Shown here in pieces: positions 35,281 to 46,674 of a DNA stretch of 64,000 nucleotides. Source of the stretch: Antedon mediterranea (Eukaryota > Echinodermata > Crinoidea > Comatulida > Antedonidae); NCBI RefSeq assembly GCF_964355755.1, contig NC_092675.1, forward strand, positions 29,846,912 through 29,910,911, in the 5' to 3' direction. The notes beneath the pieces were generated by a model. It was given only the letters and a program-made list of their open reading frames with translations. It did not search any database and was not told where the DNA came from. Position numbers and translations under genes: made by a program. The stretch's first letter is position 1; every line of letters starts with the position of its first letter.

Positions 35281-38200
35281 ATGGCGAATTGGTTTATGAA
35301 GACGATTTACTCTGTAATTTTAGCAATAAATTCTATTTTATATCCCGCATCTGTGTTTTCAACAGATACAGAGTATGGTATTGGTATCGGTATAGCCGAC
35401 ATTACGGGCCCTGCGGCTGAAGTTAATATGGTATGTCGAATTTAGTTGTTTAGACTTAGTATAGGCTCTAGCTAGCCTCTAGTAGGCCTAGCTCACACTC
35501 ACAGTCACTCACTCTGGAGCAAGAGAGACCCAGCCAGGACTAGAGAGTACAGTGAGTGTATATAGTATAGATTAGTAGGCCTTCTTCTTAGATCTAGGTC
35601 TTTAGCCTAGTCTGATCTGAATTACACTACTGTAGCTAGGGTACAATTTTTGTTTTCAAAAATAATAAATCATTTTGGACGGAAAATCGAGTCATTCAAC
35701 AAAGAGCTACCAAATCATTGTCAGAAATAAAACATTTGGCATATCCGTATAGATTGAAGTTTTTGGGTTTACCTACACTGGAGTACAGACGATTAAGAGC
35801 GGATATGATCCAAATCTTCAGAATTATAAATGGTCTTGACGTTATAGAATGCAGAAAGTTTTTTACATCTGTTGATTGTCATGGAACTAGAGGTCATGAA
35901 TACAAGTTATATAAAAACAAGTTTAGGCTTAATTCCAGGAAGTTTTCCTTCAGTTGTAGAGTTGTGGACTCGTGGAATAGCTTACCATCTAATGTTGTAA
36001 AAGCTCCAAATTTAAATCTATTCAAGTCACTCCTCAATGATCATTGGAAGTCCCTTGACTGCAAGTTTACTTTTTCACATTTATAAACACTTTGGAACAT
36101 TATGTGTACACCCGGAGCCCTATGTACCTATATTTTGGTCAAAAGAAGACAGGAAGGGTCATATAAGCTATATTAGCTTTCTAACCGACCCAAAACATCA
36201 AGCAAGTATTATATCTGAAGAAAGAACAATGATTAAAAAAGTCCAGTGGTGTTTTTTGAAATAAGGATTTTCAAGAATCAAATACATTTATTTATTTACT
36301 TATAAGTTGTTTAATTTGTATATAGATGGGTTATGCAATGCCTGAACAGAAGTCGAGTGGAATCCATCTACGCCAGTTCAGCCGTGCTTTTATCATTGAA
36401 GATAAGAACAGTTCAAATCGAACCGTGTTTGTGTCAATTGACGCATGTATGGGAGCTCAGAGTGTCACCTTAGAAGTGAGATCATTACCTTTAAAATACA
36501 ATTTTGCTTCATACTTTAATAGTTTTCATTACTTATTTGGCCAAAATAATAAGTTTTATGTTCCTATGTCGCTCTCTGTATTTGTTTTAAAATTATAAAT
36601 TTTTTTGTAGGTTGTAAAGAAGCTGAATGTTAAATTTGGCAACTTATACACAGAACAGAACTTGGTAATCAGTGGAATTCACACACATTCTGCTCCTGCT
36701 GGATTCCTTCAGTTTGTTCTTTTTCAAGTTACTTCTCTTGGCTTTGTCAATCAAACCTACACTGCACTTGTGGACGGTATAGTAGAGGTGTGTGCTATCT
36801 TAAGCTCTGTCTATACTATTAAACTAGTTTGACAAAACAAAACAAGTGTGATGTGCCCAAATATGGAGTGATATTCCCAAATATGGTAGTAATAATAACA
36901 TCATTATGTCCATATAAGGATGGGCACATCACATTTTTATGTATTATGGTGTAAACCAAGCTTTACACCAGTTTTCTTCATTCACACTTATTCCGTTTCA
37001 CGGTGCGAAGGATAGCACTGTTTTGTTAAACAATGGAAAATAGTATATAAAATTGAATGGCGCCATATTCCATTCTGTGAAACGGAACAGATATAAATGT
37101 AGCTTAATTCAGGCTCAGTTATTAATAAATAATAGTTTGTCTTATTACTTGCAATACAGATTTTTGCCAGAAGAATTTATTAATTTAAAATGACTAATTT
37201 ATTATATTAACAAATATATTTACAAATGTTTTTGATGTTCAGAGTATAACAAGGGCCCATGAGAACATTGTTGACGGGAATGTTTACATGAATTCTGGTG
37301 AATTGCTTGAGAGTAACATAAACAGAAGTCCAAGTGCTTACGAAAATAACCCAGCTAAAGAACAAGCCAAGTAAGTTGTGCATTAATATGTACCTAAGGC
37401 TCGCCAATAACTATTTGTAATTTGTATTTTAAATATATAATGTATAAATAAAACGGAGCCTATTGCGTTTTTGCAATCTGAATTTTTAATAGTTTTTTAA
37501 CAGTATTTTAACATATAAATAGTATTTTAACATATAAGTAGTATTTTAACATATAAATAGTATTTTAACATATAAATAGTATTTTAACATATAAATAGTA
37601 TTTTAACATATAAATAGTATTTTAACATATAAATAGTAATTTAACATATAAATAGTATTTTAACATATAAATAGTAATTTAACATATAAATAGTATTTTA
37701 ACATATAAATAGTATTTTAACATATAAATAGTGTTTTAACATATAAATAGTAATTTAACATATAAATAGTATTTTAACATATAAATAGTAATTTAACATA
37801 TAAATAGTATTTTAACATATAAATAGTAATTTAACATATAAATAGTATTTTAACATATAAATAGTATTTTAACATATAAATAGTATTTTAACATTGCAAT
37901 TCATGTATGTATTTTTCTTCTTCTTTATTGTCTTAATTATGCTAAGCAAAATGAATTTTCATTTTAAAGGAGACCAATAAAATTTCTTGAATCATTCGTT
38001 ACTTTGTATTATATGCTATGTAAGAATTGCATGCAAGTGGCTTCATTAATTCATATATTCAATGTTCTGTTCCTCTATAGGTATAAATACAATGTTGATA
38101 AAACTATGGTAGTCTTGAAACTTGTGGACGCTGATGGTACAGACATTGGAATGATAAAGTAAGTTTGAATACATACCCCTGAGCCAGCAGGGCTATAGCC

Positions 38201-41200
38201 AGCATCCCAATTCCCCAGCACACAGCACTTTGCCTTGTCTGTTTTTAACTCTTGCTACAGCATTGGTCAGGCTTATAGTGCATTATGCAAAACAACTCAA
38301 TGCGCTTAACAATAAAAATAAGATGCCAGAAAGAAAAGTACAAGTTAAAAAGGTATGATCAATAAAAATTTCAAATTTTGAATGTAAGACTAAATGATAA
38401 GAAGTTAATCATTTTTTCTTAAATTAATTTCATTTGGTATTTATTTAACTATTCATTCACATTATATTCATTTATTTTTTATTCTGTAATCGAATTTACA
38501 TAGACACCATTACAGATACAAAGCGCTTAAACTAATATACATAATTGCATTATAAAACAATACAATAATAATAATACAAAAGTCAATGGACCACAAACTG
38601 GTAATATGTGTACATTATATTGGTATTACATTTTTATACTATTATTAATAACATTTTACTAAATAAGTGATAAATGTGGCAATGTTTTAGTTGGTTTGCA
38701 GTTCACTGTACAAGTATGAACAACACCAATGGACTAATAAGTGGAGATAACAAGGGATATGCGTCATTCTTAGCTGAACAACATTTTAACAAAGGAGTCG
38801 CTCCAGGCAAGGTAAACATTCACAAACTCTAAAATATTCATTACTGACCCTTTGAGCCTCAATAAATCGTATTGTAAGTATATTACCAATTTTTTATTTT
38901 GTTTTTTTTCTTTAAATTTGAAAGGGAAAATTTGTTGCAGCGTTTGCTCAGAGTAACCTTGGCGATGTGTCTCCCAATACTGATGGTGCCAAGTGTATAG
39001 ATACTGGCAAACCATGTGAACGTAATAGTAGCACCTGTGATGGAAAGGTAATTAGCATAAAATAACAAGTGTTTGATTTCAATTCACAAACAAAATTAAT
39101 AACTTTGCAGGAAATATGTAAATTAATTTGTAAATAAATAGGAGGAAATTTATGAATTGAATATTTATTTTATGTTTTATTCTTATTTTAGAATGATAAT
39201 GAAAGGTGAATGAATAATGATATTAATTGTGTGTTTTTTTTACTTTTTAAAGGTGGAAAAGTGTATAGCAAGTGGGCCAGGTGTTGACATGTTTGATAGC
39301 ACTAAAATTATAGGAACAAGTCAGTACAAAAAAGCAATGGTAAATCATTTAAATATCCTTTTTTTATCATTAATTTTATATTATCCGATTTTTATTTCCA
39401 AGACAATGTTTGTCATGTGAAGCATGTCCACCATTAAAATTAAAGCACTTTATTACTTGGGGGCCTGTTTGCTGGGTCATGTCCTGACCTGTGTGTCACC
39501 TTCCATTCAATTGGTTGTTACCCTTTAAGTGTATAAATTCAGGAACATTGCGGCGCGACCTGATAATTGTAAATGGGGTTAAAGTTTTCCCAAAGTGAAT
39601 TACGATGTAAAGATATAAACAAAAGTATTAATGCTAATATTTTATTTATCATAACATTATTGTTTTATTTATCATAACTCTATCATTTTATGTAATGTAA
39701 TATTCATTTGCAGGAATTATACACAAGTGCAACTATTAAATTGTCTGGACCTGTTCAATTCATTCATCAATTTTTGGATATGACAAATATGACTGTGAAA
39801 TACAATGATACATACAAGGTAATTATCACTCAACTTTCTTTCTTTATTTCCATTCACAAAATCATAAACATACATAAATATCATTACAAAACAAAACAAT
39901 GAAAAGAGGATAATCTCTGAAGCATAGCTTATTATACAATAAATAATCAAAAGAAGTCCTAAATGTAATCCATTCCTAGAAACACCTAGTTAATAAAAGG
40001 GTCATTAGAATTCTGTTTTAGAATTCCTAAATGCAATCCATTCCTTGATAATGTTAACAGATTGAGATGCGATAAAGAATAGCATAGCAAATTAAAGGTT
40101 CATTAGAATTCTGTTTTTAAAATCAAAATGAAATATGTCATTCTGAATAAGGTATTATATATTTCTTTTTTGTCCTTAAACAAAGAATCAATCTAGACTA
40201 TTAATAAAATGTTGTTTTGATATGATTTTAGGGTAAAACGTGCAAGCCAGCTATGGGCTTCAGCTTTGCCGCAGGTACAACTGATGGTCCTGGTGCTTTT
40301 GATTTCACACAAGGTAAAGCCTTATCCACACTATCAAACTTTATGTGACAAAAAAATGTGATTTGCCCAAATATGGAAGTGATATGATATCATCCGTAAT
40401 TTTACACAGAGGCACCTCATTTGAGAAACAATCTCTTATTTGCTAATTCATATTTAGTTTCTATGTTATATTTTATTTTAATGATTGTATAAATTGTAAA
40501 TTATTCAGGTGACACAGAAGGCAATGCATTCTGGAATGCTATCCGAGATTTGATCAAGGAACCCTCAGATGAACTTGTGGAATGTCACAAACCAAAACCA
40601 ATCCTACTTCCAACTGGAGAGGTAAGTTAAATAGGAGGCAAAACTAATTTCCTCTTAATAATTTGATAATAATTTAAAATTTTCAAGTTTTTTATATTTT
40701 AAATAATAATAATAATATTAAAATCTAGATTGATTTTCCGTATGCCTGGCAACCAACCATCGTGGATACTCAGCTTACTCGTCTCGGACAATTGTTTATT
40801 ATCGCGGTACCAGGAGAATTTACGTAAGTTTGCCAATTATACGATTCAAAAACTGAATTACAGAATTTGCCTTGTTACTGGACATACAATGCTATATGTG
40901 GAGAACAGAGAATTTGGTAGGCATCAAATGATAAATTGTTTCATCTTTATTCGGCACTTCTCATACTGTAGACCTTCTTTTGTTATAACTTTACAAGTGT
41001 TTCTATATATCCGTTTGCAGGACAATGTGCGGTCGAAGATTGCGAGACAATGTGCTTCAGGTATGTACAATTTCGCACTATTTGGAAATGTATAATGCGT
41101 TTTTCTTCTCATGGTACTTACTAGTTTCTTGTGGTCATTGCAGGTTCTTGTAGCCAATGGACTAAAAGCAGATTCTACTAAGGTGCTTATTGCTGGACTT

Positions 41201-43592
41201 TCAAACACCTATAGTGATTATATAACCACTTTAGAAGAATACCAGGTGGGTACCTCATTAACATCTTATTTGCATATTTGTACTGTATTTAGTCAACTTA
41301 AATAATGTTTTTAATCCTCTGTTATTACAAAATGATTTCGGCTAATCATATTTTGTACGAATATCATTAGTATTTCATTCTTTTTAAAAATTAGAGTGTT
41401 ATTGTTACAGGTACAGCGTTATGAAGGGGCATCAACCATCTTTGGACCCCACACATGCCAGGCATATATTAATCAGTTTAAAGCATTAGCTGAGGCTATG
41501 ATTAAGGTACGTTTTTATAAGATACAATTTGCACCTTTTCATAATGTAATTAAGTTTATTTAAAAGAGAAATCATGAATCACTATATTTTTTAATAGTCT
41601 TCATTCTTCCTTTTTTTGCTTAGAATACCAAATTGCCAGCAGGACCAAAGCCTAAACTGTTACTTGATGATCAATTATCATTTGTAACTCCAGTCATTTA
41701 TGATGGTAAGCCAATCGGCAAGGAGTTTGGAGATGTTTTAACGGATGTTGTTGCTGATTACAAGAGGGTAAGATTGGTTGATTTATTTTTATTTCAACAA
41801 TATTTTACGAGGGTGGTCCATCCAGCCAAAGCTGATCTTTAAGGACACTCACAAAAATACAATATGACAAAGAGGAGGTGCATCCAGCCGAAGCTGATCA
41901 TTAAGGACACTCACAAAAATACAATATGACAAGATAAACATGCAAAAATTCAAATTAGATTAAAATAAATTGAATTTATAAAGATAAAAAAAAAAAAATG
42001 CACATAATAAATAGAATCGAAAGGGAAATCAATTAAAACAATGAATGCAAATAAAATGCCCATCTCATAGAGAAAAGACAAAAATTGACAGAAATTGAAA
42101 ACAGAAATTTACTTTTAAATGTTGTTTGTTGTATAACCAGGGAACATGTTTGTTTTACAACCACCTACAACTGGTTCATATACCTATCAAAACCAAGGAA
42201 GACTTGTAATAAGACTTTGTTTATGTAGAGCATCTTGTGTATATGTTTGTTTGAGGGTCCCTAATGATCAGCAATTGCTGGATGGATCACCCTCTTTAAA
42301 TATGGTAAAAAAAAAAAAAAAAGATACTAAAAATGACAGCCATGTGGCCATAATTTTATAAGAACATGAAGAGTAAACCAAAATTAAGCATGTTTGTTAT
42401 TATTTCTCTACCAACTTGTTTTCTTATATTGTTTTGTATCATCATTAAGTTCAGATATTGTTTCTATAGAATACGACAGTGTCTGCTACCTTCCAAGCTG
42501 GTAATCCAAGAAATAATCTGAAAGTAAGTTTTTTTTAATAGATTGGTTTTAGAAAATTTAGTATGTCCTGTTTAGTAGGTCCTGTAGAACAGTATAGTGT
42601 GTTTTATTCTCTTAATTCTCTTTAATTTGATAATACTAGTCTCACTTTCAGGAAATTTCATTTCTAAATTGCACAAACTGCCCTCTGACCAACAACATGA
42701 CTTGGAAAATAATGTCAAATTGTTGTAGGTAAAATATTATATATTATCAACTGCCACTAAAATGTTGATAATACATTGTTTATATTACAGACTGGGGCTA
42801 CGTTCTTATCAGTTGATTACCAAGATAATAGCGGGAAATGGATTCCAAGATATACAGATGCTGATTGGTCTACAAAGTATGAAATAATTACTAATTTATT
42901 CATTTTTTCATTCAACTTTGTTTTTACAAGAGTAGCTGTAACAGCTGAATATTTTTATTTAGTAGCACAAAGAATTTGCATGGCTTTAGTCATGTTACCA
43001 AGTGAAGTTAAGCTCTGTCTACACTATCAAACTAGTTTGACAAAAAAGTGTGATGTGCCCAAATATGGTAGTGATATGCTTAAATATGGTAGTGATGGTG
43101 ACATCATCATATATATGGGCACATCACATTTTTTTGTCACATGAAGTTTGATAGTGTAGACAGAGAAGAGTTGTCAAAACAATATAGATTACCTGATAAC
43201 TTAACCAATGTAAAAGTCCTACAAAGTAGGAAGCCTTTTGCCACTTTCCCCCTGACTGTCTATATTTTTATACTACTTTACAATCACTTTGATTTGTATT
43301 GCATAGAAATAAAGTTCATCAAAACAGACATGTAAATATTCAGAGAAAGTGTATGTTATTATTAATACATTAATGTTCATATTTAATGATAAACATTATT
43401 CAATTTGACAGGTTCATTTGGAAGCGGACATCAACGATTCTTGGTCAGAGTGAGGTGACCATTGAATGGACTATTCCAAGTGATGCTCCAATCGGAACGT
43501 ATCGTTTGAAATACTATGGAGACCACAAACAAGCTGTCACAGAAACAGTACACTCATTTGAAGGCGTCTCCTCTTCTTTCAAAGTTCACTAA
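35281..43592 (+). CDS. ASAH2: Neutral ceramidase, copy 2 (19 exons)
   Basis: Paralogue of the gene at 12951-26498. Exons: 35281-35430, 36326-36475, 36611-36787, 37243-37370, 38081-38158, 38691-38811, 38925-39047, 39253-39339, 39714-39818, 40232-40313, 40509-40621, 40729-40823, 41021-41060, 41144-41245, 41411-41506, 41624-41767, 42470-42523, 42791-42876, 43412-43592. These give 2112 coding bases, 703 aa. Every junction has the same phase as in copy 1 and twelve internal exons have identical length. The N-terminus is a signal peptide or anchor (about 1-27). Zinc-site motifs are SGIHTHSAPAG (about 121-131) and WFAVHCTSMN (His about 233); the usual Pro-Val after that His is Cys-Thr here. The nucleophile motif NLGDVSPN (Ser about 284), VPGEF and RYEGAST are intact. 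The frame is open throughout, so an active enzyme is likely, possibly with altered specificity. Confidence 0.93.
35673..36086 (+). mobile_element. Non-LTR retrotransposon C-terminal fragment
   Basis: In intron 1 of ceramidase 2. The plus strand encodes QQRATKSLSEIK, LKFLGLPTLEYRRLRADMIQ, GTRGHEYKL and FSFSCRVVDSWNSLP, the conserved C-terminal region of CR1/jockey-like reverse transcriptases. It parallels the C-terminal part of the element at 10478-12112 (LGLPTLNYRRRRADIIQVFK there) but belongs to a different element. The frame is open to TAA at 36084-36086; the 5' portion is missing. Confidence 0.85.
36801..36963 (+). mobile_element. MITE family A, copy 6
   Basis: Starts TAAGCTCTGTCTATACTATTAAACTAG (first 20 bases typical) and keeps GTGTGATGTGCCCAAATATGG and GGGCACATCACATTTTTATG. 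The right terminal repeat is heavily altered. It starts 13 bases after the exon 3 donor of ceramidase 2. Confidence 0.82.
36975..37110. repeat. Imperfect inverted repeat, possible small MITE
   Basis: TTCCGTTTCACGGTG near 36990 pairs with CTGTGAAACGGAAC near 37076. The flanking ACACTTAT / ATATAAATGT are also partly complementary. This may be another short foldback element abutting MITE copy 6. Confidence 0.45.
37503..37894 (+). repeat. 19-bp tandem repeat, about 20.6 copies
   Basis: GTATTTTAACATATAAATA repeats with a strict 19-bp period from 37503 to 37894. Variants GTAATTTAAC and GTGTTTTAAC are interspersed in a partly regular pattern. It lies in intron 4 of ceramidase 2. Confidence 0.97.
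40317..40393 (-). mobile_element. MITE family A, copy 7 (partial)
   Basis: AAGCCTTATCCACACTATCA followed by AACTTTATGTGACAAAAAAA and GTGATTTGCCCAAATATGG is the left part of a family A element. The rest is lost. It begins directly after the exon 10 donor of ceramidase 2. Confidence 0.7.
41809..41935 (-). repeat. Two tandem copies of a SINE-like tail
   Basis: CATCCAGCC.AAGCTGATC followed by TAAGGACACTCACAAAAATA occurs twice, from about 41819 and 41881. The sequence resembles the blocks at 835-882 and 42254-42300. It lies in intron 16 of ceramidase 2. Confidence 0.65.
42202..42300 (+). mobile_element. SINE-like fragment
   Basis: GACTTGTAATAAGACTTTGT followed by GTAGAGCATCTTGTGTATAT matches the body of the SINE at 27783-28024. 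It continues into the GATCAGCAATTGCTGGATGG tail seen at 835-882. An A-run follows at 42307-42321. Confidence 0.65.
43011..43166 (+). mobile_element. MITE family A, copy 8
   Basis: Complete copy: AGCTCTGTCTACACTATCAA at the left, two ATATGGTAGTGAT units, GGGCACATCACATTTTTTTG, and AGTTTGATAGTGTAGACAGA at the right. It lies in intron 18 of ceramidase 2. Confidence 0.93.
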
Positions 43593-43777
43593 TAATATCA
43601 ATTTAGGGTAGTTTACTTGATTTATAAAATCAGTGACGTTTTGTTCCAATTAGCAAAGGAACCCATAAAATTGATATTTGATTTCAAGAGCTGTTACCTT
43701 GTAATTAAGTAAAGTAACAAAAAATAAGTATAAATGTTGTTAAAACTATAACCAAATATGAAACTTTATTATCCATT

Positions 43778-43783
43778 AATAAA
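43778..43783 (+). terminator. Possible polyadenylation signal of ceramidase 2
   Basis: AATAAA about 185 bases after the stop codon. Several other AATAAA-like hexamers follow in AT-rich DNA (near 43810 and 43991), so the site used is uncertain. Confidence 0.35.
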
Positions 43784-44216
43784 TAGAAGTTAAAAGTTTA
43801 AAAGTTAAATAATAAATGTAAAAAAGAATTTAAAAGAGATTATTTAATTCAGCTTTTTGTAATAACAGTACTAATTTAGATTGCTTTGTCACCAGTTAAA
43901 AACATTTATTTTGTTAAAATATCATATTTGATATGATTGATGTATTTGTATATGATAAAAGTATACACTGAGATAGTAAATATCTAGTAACAATAAAATA
44001 CCATTTTGATGGAACAATTAAAGTGCTTAAAGAAATAATTATGTTCTATATGATTTTATTTGTGCTTTTATTTATTTTGCTCTCATGAGATACAAATATT
44101 TATTTATCGACATAAATAATTATTGACTTGGGCGTGTCTAGAAATATAAATAAATGCATTCATTTAGCACACTATTATTTTTCTTTTGTAAATACACATA
44201 ATTCTGTTTACTTTAT

Positions 44217-44329
44217 GTAACAAAAAAATCTGATGCCCATGTCATATCAGTACCATATTTTGGCATTTGACTACCCTATTTGGGAACATCACACTTTTTG
44301 TCAAACTAGTTTGATAGTGTACAGAGTTT
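44217..44329 (-). mobile_element. MITE family A, copy 9 (partial)
   Basis: GTAACAAAAAAATCTGATGCCC, ATTTGGGAACATCACACTTT and CAAACTAGTTTGATAGTGTA identify the family. The left terminal repeat is lost and the right end is shortened (GTGTACAGAG). It lies between ceramidase 2 and the P4HA gene. Confidence 0.82.
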
Positions 44330-44439
44330 TATTTCAAAACATATCAGATATTGTATAATAAGTAGTGGTTGCAAAAAATAGTACTAATATTTATAATATA
44401 TGGAGAGGGCGCTTTTCAAGAAAGAAATTTGACCTTGTT

Positions 44440-44642
44440 CCCATCTTCATTTTCGAGTAGATCGCGAGTAGCGTGACGAAGAAGGAAATCCGATCCCTGT
44501 GTTTAGCAGCTAAGCAGCAAGCCTGCTTCGAGGAGGAGAGTTTCTGGAAGAAAGTGTACACGTTGACACTTTAGGCACGTAGGCCAGAGCTTAGCCACTG
44601 ACAATTTGCTTGGTTTTAGCAGTCATAACGCTTTCTGCAAAG
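44440..44642 (+). promoter_or_regulatory. Probable non-coding first exon and promoter region of P4HA
   Basis: A GC-richer block ends at a consensus donor CTGCAAAG|GTAAGT at 44642. The first coding exon opens with an acceptor just 7 bases before the ATG, so a separate upstream 5' UTR exon is needed. This is the best candidate. A further non-coding exon could start at the acceptor TATTTCAG near 45172. Confidence 0.45.
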
Positions 44643-46674
44643 GTAAGTGTATGCTCTTCTAGGCTTAACTTAGGCGTAAGTACAGGTATTTAACATTACC
44701 GTTTATTAATATTATCGTTATTATGAATATGAGTGAGGTTCCGTATCGTAAAGACAGCATAACAAATATTATTTATTTGTGAAAGCTAGGTTATCAGTTA
44801 TCGGTGTTTTGCTTAACTGACTTTTCATTGTCTGGCTGGTGTGTTAATCAAAACAAACCAGGACCAAGAACTTATATTACACATGTAGTAGACTGCAGTA
44901 GGCCTAAGTTTTAATATTTTTTAGCATTGATACACCTTTACTTTATCAGTAGACTTATTTAATTACAATTGTTAATGTTAGTGTCTACAGCCTACAGGAT
45001 TTGGTATAATAGGCCCTAGCCCACGTTTTTGTTTGTAAGAGCAGATTTTGCTTGTAAACTAAAAAGGTCTAGTGCTATTATAATACATTGTCATTGTGAG
45101 TAATTATTGTAAGTTTTAACTTTGTTTGTAACGATCAGCTTTCAAGATTAAAATTTGTGCTTTCTATTTCAGAAGGACATTGTGAATTGATTGCATAATA
45201 TCTACTGTACAGTATAAAGTAACTTTTAATTGTTAACTCACGACGTCTACCGGAAGCAATCAAGGGTTAATAAACAAACTAAATTTGAGGGTTGGTAAAC
45301 AGTTTTTGAAATACTGTATGCTAAAAGGAAAAAAAATACTGTAAAAAAAATACAGTAGTACTCGTACAGTAGTTCATATTTCTCAGTAAAAATTAAACTT
45401 TTAAAAAGTTTATTTTTTCTAATCTGTATTCGTTTAATAACTACTGGTAAAGTAAATTACTTTTTATGAAAAAACTAAAAATGATACACATGGAAGGAAT
45501 ATATAGGAATGAATGAAATAGTATAATTGGCTCTTGTACTATTGGTATAATTGATTAAAGTACAAGATTTTGTACTTTACTCCATGGTTGAAGTAAATTG
45601 TTTCAATGTACCACTGATGCATTAACATGTCACATTCCCTGAAGACCCCAACAGACACTGTAACCTTTGAAAACCCAGTCAATTCCTGCATATTTAATAA
45701 TTCTGGTTTTATCTGTATCCTTGATTGTCTGGTGGTTATTTTGTATAGACATCATTGACAAAAATATTGTAGAATTTAAACACTATGTTATACAGTAACT
45801 GATTAGCATACATGTGTAATTAATATTAAAACAAGTCAGTATGTATGTCTATATACGGATGTGATGAGGACGGATTATATACAATATTTGGAGTTAATAT
45901 CTTGTAAGGAAATTGAGTCTGACAACTCTTATAACTGAAAAGTAAGCCAAAATCACACATCTTGAAAAATAAGGTAAAAGAAATAAATTAAAACCTCATG
46001 GTCCAATATGGTTAATATATACAGTACTTGCAAAACATTTTGAGAAGATCTGTATTTTTTCTGTTACCAAATGCACTACTGTATCTTATAAAATATGTAC
46101 ATTGGTATATGTGATGTGATATTAAATAGTTGTGAAGTTTTAGCAGTAACCTGCAAGTACAGATAATATCATTATATCTTTTGAACTATAATGATTTGGT
46201 GTCATAATGTCATATTTGCAATTGAGTGAATAGTTCCAACAGGTGTGCTCTAATAGTACTCTCAGTAGATCTTACAAATCTCCAAGGCTTTCCTTTGATG
46301 ATGTATACTATACAGAGGGTCTCTCAACTTATAAAAAGAAAGCTTTATCAGATAAATGTTTTATTGAATTGCAAATTTCAATACATATTGTCAGGAAAAA
46401 TTTCATTCAAACCTACATTATGCTTGTCTCTCTTTCCTTTTCTGCTAGTGGCCAGGCATTACAGTTTACTAGTATGACAGTAATAACTCAGGGATTCTTG
46501 CAATCCTCTATTTCAGGGCAGTATAGTAAGCAAAGAATACGGTATAAAGCCCAATATACTGTACACCGTTAAACTGGTTATTATCGGGATGATTTTTGTG
46601 ATTTTTGTCCTGAAACGAAAGATCACTATTATGGAAAACTAAACATAGATATTTCTTATCTTCACAGAGTCACA

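Noticed and set aside
40730-41208. Open frames on both strands across ceramidase 2 exons 12-14
   Set aside because: They are shadows of exons read in wrong frames. The exons 40729-40823, 41021-41060 and 41144-41245 fit the ceramidase frame.
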